64,000 nucleotides of DNA from Nocardia donostiensis (GCF_002081715.1 NZ_MUKP01000022.1:1-64000), one strand, 5' to 3'. Positions 9,420 through 19,080 are shown, counted from the stretch's first letter. Notes: a model not told the origin generated them from the sequence alone. Made by a program: numbers and translations.

Positions 9420-10592
9420 ATGAAACGTCTTGTGGTGTGCTGCGACGGCACCTGGAAGGCCGAATCCAGTAGCACCGTCACGAATATCGTCAAAATCGCG
9501 CAGACCATCCGATACCAGGTGCCCGGTCCGGAGGGACAACCGGTGCAGCAGTGGGTCACCTATGTATCAGGGCCGGGCACAGGCGGTTTCCTCGCCGACC
9601 GGTGGATAGGCGGGGCGTTCGGGCTGGGGTTGGAGGCGAACCTTTCCTCTGCCTACTGGCATCTGGCGTTGAACTGGGAACCCGGCGACGAGATCTACAT
9701 CTTCGGCTTCAGCCGCGGCGCCTTCACCGCGCGCAGCCTGGCCGGATTGATCTCCCGGGTCGGCATCCTCACCCCCGAAGCGATGATCGACGGCTGCTAC
9801 CCGCAGGCGATGCGCCTGTACAAACAGCGCCCGCCCCGCGACGACTCCCCGTCCCGGCAGTGCGAGGCGTTCCGTGCCACGCACTGCCATCCCGAACCGG
9901 CTGATATCGACTTCCTCGGCGTATTCGACACCGTCGGCGCGCTCGGTGTGCCGGGGCTGACCTCGCTGCGGCACCGTTTCCACGATGTACGGCTGACCCC
10001 GAACGTGCGCTGCGCCCGGCAGGCGCTGGCCATCGATGAGCGAAGGCGCAACTTCGAACCCTGCTTGTGGGAGGTGCCGGTCGAACCGGAGCGCGAGTAC
10101 CGCAAGGGTTTTCCCCGCGTGAAACAGGTGTGGTTCGAAGGTGTGCACAGCGATATCGGCGGCGGCTACGCCGAATGCGGCCTATCCGATATCGCCCTGC
10201 GCTGGATGATCGACGAAGCCGAATCGGTTGGGCTGGTGTTCGACCGGGACCGCCTCGACAGTCTGGCCCAGCAGTGCCTGGACGTGCCCGGCCATATGTG
10301 CCGCCACGACTCCCTCGGCCCCGGCTATCGAGCGCTCAACCTGCTGCGGGTCCTGCGCAACCCGCGCAGCGAACGGTTCTACTGGGACTCCTGGCGCCGC
10401 CTCGCCGCACCCGATGACCGGGGTATCCGGCTGGCCTCGGCCGCCCGGATGAGCGAACACGAGCCCGCCAACCTGCGGCGCTGGCGCGAGGAACTGGGCG
10501 GGCCGGTGCCGGAAGCGCTGATCGAACGAACCGGGGACGAGATCATCGGCACCGGACCCGAGCCGGGCGCGGCAGTCGAAACCTCGGCCTGA
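9420..10592 (+). CDS. DUF2235 alpha/beta hydrolase (Tle1-like)
   Basis: 390-residue protein of the DUF2235 family. It starts with LVVCCDGTW, the family signature, and has the nucleophile elbow GFSRGAFTARS with the presumed catalytic serine at residue 98. A later HSDIGGGY motif is also typical. Proteobacterial relatives (Tle1) are phospholipases delivered by type VI secretion, but no secretion gene, immunity gene or signal peptide is present here, so a cytoplasmic lipase/esterase role is as far as one can go. It converges on treY with a 27-nt gap. Confidence 0.85.
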   Translation: MKRLVVCCDGTWKAESSSTVTNIVKIAQTIRYQVPGPEGQPVQQWVTYVSGPGTGGFLADRWIGGAFGLGLEANLSSAYWHLALNWEPGDEIYIFGFSRGAFTARSLAGLISRVGILTPEAMIDGCYPQAMRLYKQRPPRDDSPSRQCEAFRATHCHPEPADIDFLGVFDTVGALGVPGLTSLRHRFHDVRLTPNVRCARQALAIDERRRNFEPCLWEVPVEPEREYRKGFPRVKQVWFEGVHSDIGGGYAECGLSDIALRWMIDEAESVGLVFDRDRLDSLAQQCLDVPGHMCRHDSLGPGYRALNLLRVLRNPRSERFYWDSWRRLAAPDDRGIRLASAARMSEHEPANLRRWREELGGPVPEALIERTGDEIIGTGPEPGAAVETSA

Positions 10593-10619
10593 CACCGGTG
10601 TCTGCCGCTGCTGCCGCGG

Positions 10620-13061
10620 TCACCGCACCAGCAGCGCTACCGGTAGCCGCGCGAACAGTTTCTCCATCCGGGCTCGGCCGGTGAACGTGTGCCCGGTGAG
10701 CCGGTCGGTCCAATTGCCCGGCGGCAGGTCCACGGCCGTATCCCCCCAACCGGAGTCGGCCAGGCCGACGCTGTAGCGGGTCGCGGCCACGATGACCTCG
10801 GGCTCGCTGCCAGCCCGCCCGCGCGCGTAGGCGACCAGTTTGCCTGCGTGGTCGCCGGTGCCGAACAGTGGTGTATAGGTGCCGCCGACAAAACAATCCG
10901 GCCGTTCCCTGCGCAGCCACAGCGCGTACGCGACGATCCACATCTTCGCCGCGCCCGTCACGTCCAGCCCCGGCGTCCCGGTCAGCGCGTGCAGCAGCCC
11001 GGCACGGGCGCCGAAATCAACCGGACGCCGATTGTCCGGATCGACCAGCGAGTCCTCCCACAGCTCACAGCCCTGATAGACGTCGGGAATCCCGGGTGCG
11101 CACAGTTGCAGCAGCTTCTGTGCCAGCGCGTCCGACCAGGCGTGCGGTGCGAGATCATGCACGAAATCGGTGAGCTGCCTGCCGACCGGCCCGTCGATCA
11201 CCGCATCCACCCAGGTGTGCACCGCTGCCTCGAACTCGGTGTCGGGGTCTTCCCAGGAGGAGTGCTCACCGGCCTCGCGGACCGCTTTCTCCGCGAACCG
11301 GTGCAGCCGGTCGCGCAGACCGTGCACCGATGACACCGGGCGACCGTCCGCGGGCCAGACTCCGAACATGTTCTGCAGCAGGAACAGTGCCGTCGCCCCG
11401 TCCGGGGCGGGTGTGGTCTCCAACCAGGACGTCACCGCCCGCGCCCACGCCGGAGCCACCTGCGACAGCACCCCGATACGGGCACGCACATCCTCGCCGC
11501 GTTTGGTGTCGTGGGTGGACAGCGTGGTCATGGTGGCGGGCCAGCGCACCGCCCGCGCGGCGTTCGCCAGATGGAATTCGTTGAGCGAATGCCCGAACCG
11601 GGCCGGGTTGCCGCCCACTTCCTGCAATGACACCAGCCGTGCTGCCCGGTAGAAGATGGTGTCCTCGACGGCTTTCGCGGTCACTGCGCTGCTGACCTGA
11701 CAGAACCGCACCATTGCCTCACCGCCCGCGGCCAGCGCAGCGACCAGGATCGACAACGGCGCCTGCAGTTCGCCGTTACGTCTTTCCACCTCGGCCACCA
11801 CGGCACCGATCATTCCGGCCAGCGGCGCGTAATCGGCCCGGGACACCGGCACGAAGGCCAGCACCTCGATGGTCGCGTTGGTCACTGCCATGGTGTCGAA
11901 ATGTTCGGCGCGGGCATCGCGTTTGACGGCCGCGACCAGCCGGCGCACCTCCGGCGCCAGAATACTTTCGGCCACCGCGCGTTTGATGCGGTGCTCCTTC
12001 TCGCCGAGCCAGATCCGGTCGCTGCCGTGCCCGGCGACGCGTCTGGACAATTCGGTCAGCGTCGGCTCGCCCGCAGGGTCGATCAGCACGCCACCGAAAT
12101 CGGCGAGCGATTCGTAGCCGGTGGTCCCGTCGATCGGCAGGGTTGGATCCAGCGGTTCCCGGTTGGCCAGGATCTTCTCCACCAGCAGCAGCCGGTGCGG
12201 TCCGATCAACCGGCGCAACCGGGTCAGGTATCCGGCCGGGTCGGCGAGCCCGTCGGGATGGTCGACGCGCACACCGTCGATCAGATCGTGTTCGCACCAG
12301 GCGGCCAGTTCCCGGTGGGTGGCTTCGAAGACTTCAGGATCTTCCTGACGCAGCGCGGCCAGACCGTTCACCGCGAAGTAACGCCGGTACCCGCAGAGCC
12401 CGGCCTTCCAGGAGACCAGCCGATAGTGCTGTTTGTCGTGGATGCGCAGCGCGTTGTCGCCGTCGGTGTCCGGCGCGATGGGGAACCGCAGATCGTGCAG
12501 CGCCAGCATCGGTTCGCTGCCGGAACGGTCCACGGTGAGCGCGGCCGGGTCGTTCTCGCTGTGCAGTACCGGCAGCGCCAGCCGCCCGCCCGCGCCGTTG
12601 GACGGGCTCCAGTCGATATCGAAATAGTGCGCGAACTTCGATTCCGGCCCCAGGCGCAGCACATCCCACCACCACCGGTTCTGCTGTGGGTCGCCCACCC
12701 CGACATGGTTGGGCACCAGATCGACGATCAGGCCCATGCCGCGGCTGCGCACCTCATCGGCCAGCGCTTTGAGCCCGGCAGGCCCACCGAGCGCCGCGGA
12801 AACCGTGGTGGGGTCGGTGATGTCGTAGCCGTGTGTGGAACCGCGCGCCGCGGTCATCACCGGCGACAGGTACACATGCGAAATACCGAGCTGCTGCAGG
12901 TATTCGGCGATTGCGGTGGCATCGGCGAAGGTCAGCGCGTCGGGCCGCAGCTGGAGGCGATAGCTGCTGCGCACCGTGGTGGGGCGGATGCGGCGCCGGG
13001 CGAGCGGATCGGTGGGCTGGGTAGCGGAAATGAGCTTCTCAGTCATCTTCGTGTCGGTCAT
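10620..13061 (-). CDS. treY: Maltooligosyltrehalose synthase
   Basis: GH13 enzyme that turns the reducing-end maltose unit of maltodextrin into trehalosyl, the first step of the TreY-TreZ trehalose route. 813 residues from ATG 13061. Conserved parts: SHVYLSPVMTAARGSTHGYD, DLVPNHVGV, the nucleophile region GVRVDHPDGL and the acid-base glutamate in LLVEKILA. The partner treZ, which normally follows, is absent: the next gene is convergent DUF2235. A glgX/treX-like 5' fragment overlaps its start. An alternative start is ATG 13046 (MTEK). Confidence 0.93.
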   Translation of the reverse strand: MTDTKMTEKLISATQPTDPLARRRIRPTTVRSSYRLQLRPDALTFADATAIAEYLQQLGISHVYLSPVMTAARGSTHGYDITDPTTVSAALGGPAGLKALADEVRSRGMGLIVDLVPNHVGVGDPQQNRWWWDVLRLGPESKFAHYFDIDWSPSNGAGGRLALPVLHSENDPAALTVDRSGSEPMLALHDLRFPIAPDTDGDNALRIHDKQHYRLVSWKAGLCGYRRYFAVNGLAALRQEDPEVFEATHRELAAWCEHDLIDGVRVDHPDGLADPAGYLTRLRRLIGPHRLLLVEKILANREPLDPTLPIDGTTGYESLADFGGVLIDPAGEPTLTELSRRVAGHGSDRIWLGEKEHRIKRAVAESILAPEVRRLVAAVKRDARAEHFDTMAVTNATIEVLAFVPVSRADYAPLAGMIGAVVAEVERRNGELQAPLSILVAALAAGGEAMVRFCQVSSAVTAKAVEDTIFYRAARLVSLQEVGGNPARFGHSLNEFHLANAARAVRWPATMTTLSTHDTKRGEDVRARIGVLSQVAPAWARAVTSWLETTPAPDGATALFLLQNMFGVWPADGRPVSSVHGLRDRLHRFAEKAVREAGEHSSWEDPDTEFEAAVHTWVDAVIDGPVGRQLTDFVHDLAPHAWSDALAQKLLQLCAPGIPDVYQGCELWEDSLVDPDNRRPVDFGARAGLLHALTGTPGLDVTGAAKMWIVAYALWLRRERPDCFVGGTYTPLFGTGDHAGKLVAYARGRAGSEPEVIVAATRYSVGLADSGWGDTAVDLPPGNWTDRLTGHTFTGRARMEKLFARLPVALLVR

Positions 13062-13293
13062 GCGGTGCGGCGGAGGACGAACAGACAATGCGCGGGGACC
13101 GCTGCCGCCGGGCAGGTAGCCGCGGCGGATCCGTCGCCGAGTCGTCGAGTAGGCACACCTCGATCGCGCAGGTGATATCGGAGAACACCCAAGAGGTCGT
13201 TCCCGCGCTGTCGTAGCCGGCGCCGAGCAGATGGATGCTGCTCGGCCGTACACCTGGTGGTCTGGTAGTGGGCGGTCGAGCGGGCGCAAGCAT
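13039..13293 (-). pseudogene. Probable 5' remnant of glgX/treX (glycogen debranching enzyme)
   Basis: An 84-codon open frame whose residues about 20-52 read HLLGAGYDSAGTTSW, VFSD, IEVCLLDD. This follows the N-terminal CBM48 pattern of GlgX/TreX (LGATYDGxGTNFxLFSE...VELCLxDxxG). The likeness ends there, and the frame stops inside the treY start (overlap at 13039-13061). GlgX is normally about 700 residues, so nearly all of it is missing. In mycobacteria treX lies exactly here, immediately upstream of treY, which makes a deletion remnant the best reading. It could still be translated as a short upstream peptide coupled to treY. Confidence 0.5.
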
Positions 13294-13336
13294 GGCAACG
13301 ACACTAGCGGCAGCGGCCGAGCCGTTGCCGCGGGCG

Positions 13337-13885
13337 TCAGCTACGCGCGGCGTCTTCGCTCGACCACCGTTGTTCGTAACCGGTCATCCGGGTGACCCGG
13401 GCCAGGCCACCCAGTAGCGCCCGCTGTAACCATGGCGGGATCCCGGCCAGGTAACCGTCCTGGTGACTCCACAGCAACGCCAGCGCGAGGGGATTACGGG
13501 GCACACCGGCCGTGCCGGTCTTGCCCGCGTTGTCGAGGTTGCGCCACACCGTGAACATCCGCCAGTGCTGCAGCGGCGGGCGAATCTCGTGAACCACCAC
13601 GGTGTCTGGTTCCTCGCTCCAGAACTCGTGCACCGTCCGGGCAGGCGCGCTCACCGTGTCGCCCGGTCCGGCGACGATTTCCCGGCCGTCGATCCGGAAG
13701 CGCAGGCAGCCTGCGTGGACGGTCCATCGCTCGCTGAGTACGGGGTGCCAGTGCGGCCCTGCCTGCCGCCGAGGGTGCGGCAGTTCGTGACGTAGCCGCA
13801 GGTAGGGGCCGTTCTCGTCGCTGCCTTCGGCGAGAAGGGTGATGCGGTGACCGCTGCGGAAGGTGAGTGTCCTGGCCTCTTTCAC
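13337..13885 (-). CDS. Cupin-domain protein
   Basis: 182-residue protein with one conserved cupin barrel: GPHWHPVLSERWTVHAG holds the metal-binding histidines and glutamate, and GDTVSAPARTVHEF the second motif. A helical C-terminal tail of about 60 residues follows. No enzymatic function can be assigned; such proteins range from dioxygenases to sensors. It is divergent from a marR gene with only 30 nt between starts, and a palindrome fills that gap, so it is probably the target of that regulator. Confidence 0.82.
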   Translation of the reverse strand: MKEARTLTFRSGHRITLLAEGSDENGPYLRLRHELPHPRRQAGPHWHPVLSERWTVHAGCLRFRIDGREIVAGPGDTVSAPARTVHEFWSEEPDTVVVHEIRPPLQHWRMFTVWRNLDNAGKTGTAGVPRNPLALALLWSHQDGYLAGIPPWLQRALLGGLARVTRMTGYEQRWSSEDAARS

Positions 13886-13893
13886 AGGATCAA

Positions 13894-13914
13894 TTACAAA
13901 GGTAACCTTCCTAA
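13894..13914. promoter_or_regulatory. MarR operator in cupin/marR gap
   Basis: Imperfect 21-bp palindrome: TTAnnAAGGT, central A, ACCTTnnTAA. It fills most of the 30-nt space between the two divergent start codons, so binding would block both genes. Confidence 0.7.
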
Positions 13915-13915
13915 T

Positions 13916-14371
13916 GTGTCAACACCTGATCCCGCCGGCGCGCACCTGTCCCTGCTGCGGCTGCTCACCGAGGTCACCCGGTCCTTCGAGCGTGAACTGA
14001 ACCGGGAACTGCGCGCTCACCTCGACGACGAACTGCGTCCCGCGCATTACGCGGTGTTCCGCTATCTCGACCCTGCCGGTTCGCGGATCAGCGCACTTGC
14101 CGAAGCGGCGGGGATGACCCAACAGTCGATGGGGGAGTTGGTCACACAGTTGCAGCGATGCGGGCTCGTCGAACGCCGCGTCGATCCCGCGGACCGCAGG
14201 GCCAGGCTCGTGGTGGTCACCGACACCGGTGCCGCGGCGCTGCGGCTGGCGGCACAGCGTGTCGAGCGGATCGAACGGCACCTGCGTAGCTATCTGGGCG
14301 CCGACGGCATTGCCGACCTGCGGCGCCTGCTTCGGCAGGCAGGCGAAGCGCTATCCGGCAGCGGCCACTAG
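13916..14371 (+). CDS. MarR-family transcriptional regulator
   Basis: 151-residue winged-helix regulator. The DNA-binding part includes ISALAEAAGMTQQSMGELV and the wing RRVDPADRRARLV, both standard MarR features; helices at both ends form the dimer interface. The frame is open further upstream, but GTG at 13916 is chosen because earlier codons lie in the operator and in the cupin gene. Expected to repress itself and the divergent cupin gene and to be released by a small phenolic or similar ligand (inference). Confidence 0.87.
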   Translation: MSTPDPAGAHLSLLRLLTEVTRSFERELNRELRAHLDDELRPAHYAVFRYLDPAGSRISALAEAAGMTQQSMGELVTQLQRCGLVERRVDPADRRARLVVVTDTGAAALRLAAQRVERIERHLRSYLGADGIADLRRLLRQAGEALSGSGH

Positions 14372-14429
14372 GACCGCGATGGAATCCGGCGGCTCGATGG
14401 TGTGGCCGTCCGCGTCCACTGCGTTGTAG

Positions 14430-15581
14430 CTATTGCGGTGGCTTCACGACACCGACCAGTGACGACTGCCCCATCGTGTATGTGTTCTGCTTGACCTTGT
14501 CGCTGGAGTTGCCTTCGATGGTGGTGATCTGATTGCCGTTGACGCTCTCCACGATCCCGATGTGGTCGGGCGTGCCGTCGTTCTCCCAGTCGAAGATGAT
14601 CAGGTCACCCGGCTTCGCGTTCGCCATGTTGGTGTCACTCAGGCCGAGTGACCTGGCATCGTTCCAGATGCTGGGAACATAATTCGGGTTCGTCCAGTCG
14701 ACCTTGTACCCTGCCCGCTCCCATACATAGCTGGTGAATGCGGCACACCATGCGTCGCCGATGTTGTACGGCGCCTTCACCCACTTCTGTTTTTCCGCGT
14801 CCCAGTAGATGGGGACGTTGTTGCCGTTGGTTTCGCCGACGCCGAGTTTCAGATGCTTGCGTGCCAGTTCGAGGACGCTATCGGTGGTGCCGTTGCCGGT
14901 GGGATCGATGGTCGCGGTGCTCAGCTGAGACCACGGTGTGGAACGAGTCGGGGCCGGAGCGGCCCCCGGCGGTATCGAGAACGACGGTTGTCTGTCGTTG
15001 ATACGGTCCGCCAGGTCGGTGGTGCTGGTCGCCGCTTCCTCCACCAGGGTGTTGACGGCTTCGATGGCCAGTAAGAGATAGCGGAACGCCCGCCCCTCTT
15101 CGCTGGCGCTCAGCGGCAGATAATCGCTGGTGCTACCGTCTTTGTCGGTGTCCTCGATGTCGATGCGCTCGTTGATATCGCGCAGTTCACCATCGAGCTG
15201 CCAGTATCGTTTCTGGATCGCGGTATAGGTCCCATTGGTGAGTTTGAATGTCTCGAAGGTGGAATCGCGGACGCTTCTGCTCTGCTCGTCGAGATCCTTG
15301 ACCTTCTGTTCGACTTCGGAGCTGCGGCTCTTGTAGTCCTCGACCATCACGGACTCGCCCTCGGGGGCCTCGAGTCCATGTTCGCTGAGCAGATTCTTCT
15401 GGTCGAACCAGGCCACCAGATCCGGTTGTTCGTCGCCCCGATTCGCGGCGAACAGCAGAATCGACGTTTCGAAGTACTCTTGTGTCGCCAGGATCATCTG
15501 CTCGAGGAATGGGCTGGCCCCCTTGGGGATATACAGCGGATCGGATTCGATGAAACCGACCAGCGCCTCGCGGGTGGTCAT
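14430..15581 (-). CDS. CHAP-domain peptidoglycan-hydrolase-like protein without signal peptide
   Basis: 383 residues. The C-terminal CHAP (NlpC/P60-like cysteine amidase/endopeptidase) domain spans about 235-380, with catalytic C279 (GDAWCAAFTSYVW), H340 (PDHIGIVES) and a likely acid at E356. Residues 1-190 are predicted mostly helical and carry an EF-hand-like calcium loop, DxDxDG, at 144-149. A proline/serine linker follows at about 200-220. There is no signal peptide, lipobox or membrane helix, so export would need type VII secretion, a holin-like route, or lysis. Its composition is less GC-rich than its neighbours. Bacteriocin, ESX substrate or phage-derived lysin are all possible. Confidence 0.8.
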   Translation of the reverse strand: MTTREALVGFIESDPLYIPKGASPFLEQMILATQEYFETSILLFAANRGDEQPDLVAWFDQKNLLSEHGLEAPEGESVMVEDYKSRSSEVEQKVKDLDEQSRSVRDSTFETFKLTNGTYTAIQKRYWQLDGELRDINERIDIEDTDKDGSTSDYLPLSASEEGRAFRYLLLAIEAVNTLVEEAATSTTDLADRINDRQPSFSIPPGAAPAPTRSTPWSQLSTATIDPTGNGTTDSVLELARKHLKLGVGETNGNNVPIYWDAEKQKWVKAPYNIGDAWCAAFTSYVWERAGYKVDWTNPNYVPSIWNDARSLGLSDTNMANAKPGDLIIFDWENDGTPDHIGIVESVNGNQITTIEGNSSDKVKQNTYTMGQSSLVGVVKPPQ

Positions 15582-15839
15582 GCTCGGCCCCTATCTTCGG
15601 ACGCCCTGGCAGCGCCTGCCGGCAGACTCACAAACCTCATCTGAACCTCACTCGCCAGAACCCCCACGGGCCTGTGCAGCGCTCTTTTTCGGTGACACGA
15701 GTATCCGGCATTCCCGACATTGGTAAGAACCGGTGCGGATTCTCGGGTGCACGTCGAGGCCTCACCACGGCCGACGGGGTTTGCACCGCCGATATGCCCT
15801 CCGGCCGGTACCTCGGTGTGGTCTGGCGAGTATCGGCGG

Positions 15840-16751
15840 TCAGTCCGCCAATTCGAGAAGCAGCTCGCGGGTGCGCGCGGCCGCGGGGCCACCGGCGAAG
15901 ATCGAGCCGACGAATTCTGTTGCGCCAGCGGAGAATATTTCCCTGATCCGTGTCGCTACCTGTTCCTCCGGTCCGATGATCGCCAGATCCTCCGGTCCGG
16001 CAACACCCTCGCGGTCCAGCATGGCGCGGTACGACGGCAGGGTGCCGTAGGCGGCGAAGATCTGCGCGGCCTGCTGACGCGCCCCGTCGACATCATCGGT
16101 GACCAGCACGGGCAGCGCGCAGACAACCCGTGGAGTCCGCCGTTGCGCTGCCGCCGCGGCCGCGGTGATCGTCGGCGCGATGTGCTCGCCGATGGTGGTC
16201 GCGCCGGTCATCCACAGCACGGTGCCGTCGGTGCGCCGACCGGCCAGTCGCAGCATCTGCGAACCCATCGCAGCCAGCAGGACGGGGACGCGGCCCTCGT
16301 TGGGAACATCCAATTCGAGGTTGGCGGTGATGGTTTCGCCGGAGTACGACACCGACTGTCCGTCGAGCAGGGGAGTCAGGACCGACAGGTACTCCTTCAT
16401 ATGCCGGGCGGGTCGCTCGAAGCCGTATCCGAACATGTCCTCGATGACGACCTTGTGGGACAGTCCGATGCCCAGGTTGAGCCTGCCGGGTCCCACGGCC
16501 AGCGCTGTGGTGCGCGCCTGCTGGGCCAGGGCACCCGGATGTCGCGGATAGGTGGGCACCACGGCGGTGCCGAGTTCGATACCTGGCACCTGGCTTCCCG
16601 CGACGGCCAGAGCGGTGAGCGCGTCGACGCCGAAGATATGCGACAGCCACGCCGAGTCGAATCCCTCGTCGGCGCTGCGCCGCAGGTCGTCGGTCAGCTT
16701 GCGCAGGCCGTCGGGTCCGGAAGGTGGGCTGAGCAGGATGCCGATCCGCAC
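15840..16751 (-). CDS. LLM-class F420-dependent oxidoreductase
   Basis: 303-residue luciferase-like TIM barrel of the F420-binding subgroup. MRIGILLSPP opens the first strand; GTAVVPTYPRHP and LNLGIGLSHK are typical of this subfamily. It would use reduced or oxidised F420 as hydride carrier; the substrate is unknown. The ATG start at the N-terminal strand is well defined. It is a single gene, divergent from the bioA region across a 329-bp gap. Confidence 0.87.
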   Translation of the reverse strand: MRIGILLSPPSGPDGLRKLTDDLRRSADEGFDSAWLSHIFGVDALTALAVAGSQVPGIELGTAVVPTYPRHPGALAQQARTTALAVGPGRLNLGIGLSHKVVIEDMFGYGFERPARHMKEYLSVLTPLLDGQSVSYSGETITANLELDVPNEGRVPVLLAAMGSQMLRLAGRRTDGTVLWMTGATTIGEHIAPTITAAAAAAQRRTPRVVCALPVLVTDDVDGARQQAAQIFAAYGTLPSYRAMLDREGVAGPEDLAIIGPEEQVATRIREIFSAGATEFVGSIFAGGPAAARTRELLLELAD

Positions 16752-17080
16752 GCGGACTCCTCACTTCGGTGGGCGCTTTTATCGTCGATGAGCTTACGCG
16801 CGAGTGGTGCTCGGCCGGGTGCGCCACACGAGGGGTCGGCACACAGAGAACGGGCTGCTGGGCGTCGAAACGGGCGCGTGGTTCCCGGCTTCGGCTGGAT
16901 GGTTGTGGGCGCGGCGGCACCGCCTGTAAGCATGGCAAGCGCAGGGCGCGGACAGTGTCGGTGCCGCATCGTTGCTACTACCGAGTGAGGGAACGGGCCC
17001 GCCCCATGTTAACTTGAACGGTGTTCAAGGCCGGGGTGGTGCAGGCACTTCGGCGTCCATCGCTCGTGTGAAGGACTTCC
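16752..17080. other. Divergent intergenic region before bioA
   Basis: 329 bp between the LLM oxidoreductase start and bioA. No gene is supported. The only clear element is the BioQ operator about 50 nt before bioA. Confidence 0.5.
17013..17029. promoter_or_regulatory. BioQ operator upstream of bioA
   Basis: Perfect palindrome CTTGAAC-GGT-GTTCAAG, containing the TGAAC-N3-GTTCA core that mycobacterial BioQ is known to bind. It lies 52 nt before the bioA start and adjoins a -10-like TTAACT. Confidence 0.85.
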
Positions 17081-18358
17081 GTGGCTCTGACCCCCGGCGA
17101 GATCACCGCCCTCGACGCGAAATATGTGTGGCACCCCTACGGGGGGTTCCCGGCGACCACCGAACCGCTGGTTGTCGCCTCGGCGGCAGGCACCCGGCTG
17201 ACACTGGCCGACGGGCGCGAACTGGTGGACGGGATGAGTTCGTGGTGGGCGGCCGTGCACGGCTACCGGCACCCGGTGCTGGACGAAGCCCTGCTGACGC
17301 AATCGCGGCAGATGAGCCACGTAATGTTCGGCGGGCTCACCCACGAACCGGCCGCCCGGCTGGCGGAACTGCTGGTGCGGCATACGCCCGACGGGCTGGA
17401 CAAGGTTTTTCTCTGTGACTCCGGTTCGGTGTCGGTGGAGGTCGCGGTGAAGATGTGCCTGCAGTACTGGCGGGCGCGGGGTCGTCTGGGTAAACGGCGG
17501 CTGCTCACCTGGCGCGGCGGATACCATGGCGACACCTTCACCCCGATGAGTGTGTGCGACCCCGAGGGCGGAATGCACGCGCTGTGGACCGATGTGCTGG
17601 CCGAGCAGATTTTCGTCTCGCCGCCGCCGCGCGACTATCACCCCGGCTACGTCGCCGAACTCGACCGCGCGCTGGCCGAACACGCGGACGAGCTGGCGGC
17701 GGTGGTAGTGGAGCCGGTGGTGCAGGGTGCGGGCGGTATGCGCTGGCATGACGCCCGCTATCTCGCCGATCTACGCAGGCTGTGCGATGAGCACGGGGTG
17801 CTGCTTGTGTTCGACGAGATAGCCACCGGGTTCGGTCGCACCGGAGCGTTCTTCGCCGCCGAACACGCCGGCGTCGCCCCCGACGTGATGTGTGTCGGCA
17901 AAGCGCTCACCGGCGGCTACCTCACGCTGGCCGCCACCCTGTGCAGCACAGCCATCGCCGAAACCATCAGCACCGCACACGGCGGCCTCATGCACGGCCC
18001 CACTTTCATGGGGAACCCGCTGGCCTGCGCGGTCGCTGTGGCCTCGGTCGAACTGCTGCTCTCCCGCGACTGGCGCGACGAGGTCACCCGTATCGAAGCC
18101 GAGCTGACGGCGGGTCTCGCCCCGGCTCGCGAACTGCCCGGCGTCACCGATGTGCGGGTGCTCGGCGCGATCGGGGTGATCGAACTCGACCGCCCCGTCG
18201 ATATGCGCCCCGCCACCGAGGCCGCCGTCGCTGCCGGAGCCTGGCTGCGCCCGTTCCGCAATCTCGTCTACGCCATGCCGCCGTTCATCAGCACATCCGC
18301 CGATATCGAGACCGTCACCACAGGGATGATCGCGGCCGCGCGAGTACATACCTCCTGA
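17081..18358 (+). CDS. bioA: Adenosylmethionine-8-amino-7-oxononanoate aminotransferase
   Basis: Class III PLP aminotransferase that makes 7,8-diaminopelargonic acid, using SAM as amino donor. 425 residues. Conserved parts: VWHPYGGF at the N-terminus, [15 protein letters not shown], the aspartate in [14 protein letters not shown], and PLP lysine K274 in GKALTGG. Start is GTG with AAGGAC before it. It is controlled by its own BioQ site and separated from bioF by a cupin/MarR pair, unlike the contiguous mycobacterial bioAFD. Confidence 0.95.
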   Translation: MALTPGEITALDAKYVWHPYGGFPATTEPLVVASAAGTRLTLADGRELVDGMSSWWAAVHGYRHPVLDEALLTQSRQMSHVMFGGLTHEPAARLAELLVRHTPDGLDKVFLCDSGSVSVEVAVKMCLQYWRARGRLGKRRLLTWRGGYHGDTFTPMSVCDPEGGMHALWTDVLAEQIFVSPPPRDYHPGYVAELDRALAEHADELAAVVVEPVVQGAGGMRWHDARYLADLRRLCDEHGVLLVFDEIATGFGRTGAFFAAEHAGVAPDVMCVGKALTGGYLTLAATLCSTAIAETISTAHGGLMHGPTFMGNPLACAVAVASVELLLSRDWRDEVTRIEAELTAGLAPARELPGVTDVRVLGAIGVIELDRPVDMRPATEAAVAAGAWLRPFRNLVYAMPPFISTSADIETVTTGMIAAARVHTS

Positions 18359-18685
18359 AGTGAACCCGCGAGGACTCGTGTCCCCGAGGTCGGGAGAGCG
18401 GACGTGCCCGGGTGGTGTGCTCTGCTGACCGGCTGCGTAACTCAGCTCCACGCGCTGACATGGCGTGCTCCTCCAGGGTGGGGCAGATGACGGGCATCCC
18501 GACCGGTCGTGTCGTAGGCGCCACGGAGGGTCGAGGTTCCCCTCGATGCATTCGGCGGTGTCCGCGACCGACGCGGCGTATAGGTGCCCTGTCGGCGGAT
18601 CGCGCCGAACAGTGACCCGACGACGGGGTGGGGGAGTTGTCGGCGCGCGTATCTCATGGGGAGCATCTTGCGGTTGAGGGGAGGC
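18359..18685. other. Intergenic region, no gene supported
   Basis: 327 bp between the convergent ends of bioA and a cupin gene. Small frames on both strands lack family-like sequence. No clear hairpin was found. Confidence 0.4.
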
Positions 18686-19060
18686 TCAGGCGATCCACGG
18701 CGGAACTACCGTGTCTTCGCTTCCCGGCGTACCTGCCCTGGCTTCCGGGCGGGCGGTGACCAATGCGGTGAAACCGGTGGGGCCAGCCGATATCCGGCGC
18801 AGCACGTCGGCAGGGAGGATTACGGTATCGCCCGCCTCGGCGGTCAGGGCGGTCCCGTCGAGATCGATCTGTGCGCGTCCGGTGGTCACGGTCCAGATCT
18901 GTTCGGTGTCGATGTAGTGCAGTGGTCCGCTGCCGTCCGGTCCGACCTCGGCCTGCCACAGTGACAGTGTGGAGCCGCCCTGTGTGGGGGAGGCGAGGGT
19001 GGTCATCACGCCGCCGGGGGTTTCGGTGCGGCGGGTTTCGGTGCGGCGAATGAGGGTCAT
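18686..19060 (-). CDS. Small cupin-domain protein
   Basis: 124-residue single-domain cupin. GSGPLHYIDTEQIWTVTTG gives the first motif (with H and E) and AGDTVILPADVLRRI the second, in which the usual histidine is replaced. Start ATG 19060 has AGGAAG 8 nt upstream; a later ATG at 19006 is possible. A 14-15 bp repeat inside the N-terminal coding region encodes RRTET twice. It is divergent from a marR gene across 60 bp with duplicated operators and is presumably its target. Confidence 0.78.
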   Translation of the reverse strand: MTLIRRTETRRTETPGGVMTTLASPTQGGSTLSLWQAEVGPDGSGPLHYIDTEQIWTVTTGRAQIDLDGTALTAEAGDTVILPADVLRRISAGPTGFTALVTARPEARAGTPGSEDTVVPPWIA

Positions 19061-19080
19061 GGGAAGCACTTCCTAAGATG

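Noticed and set aside
9420..10592. Type VI effector system around the DUF2235 hydrolase
   Set aside because: No VgrG, PAAR, immunity or secretion genes nearby, and the family is common as a single gene in actinobacteria.
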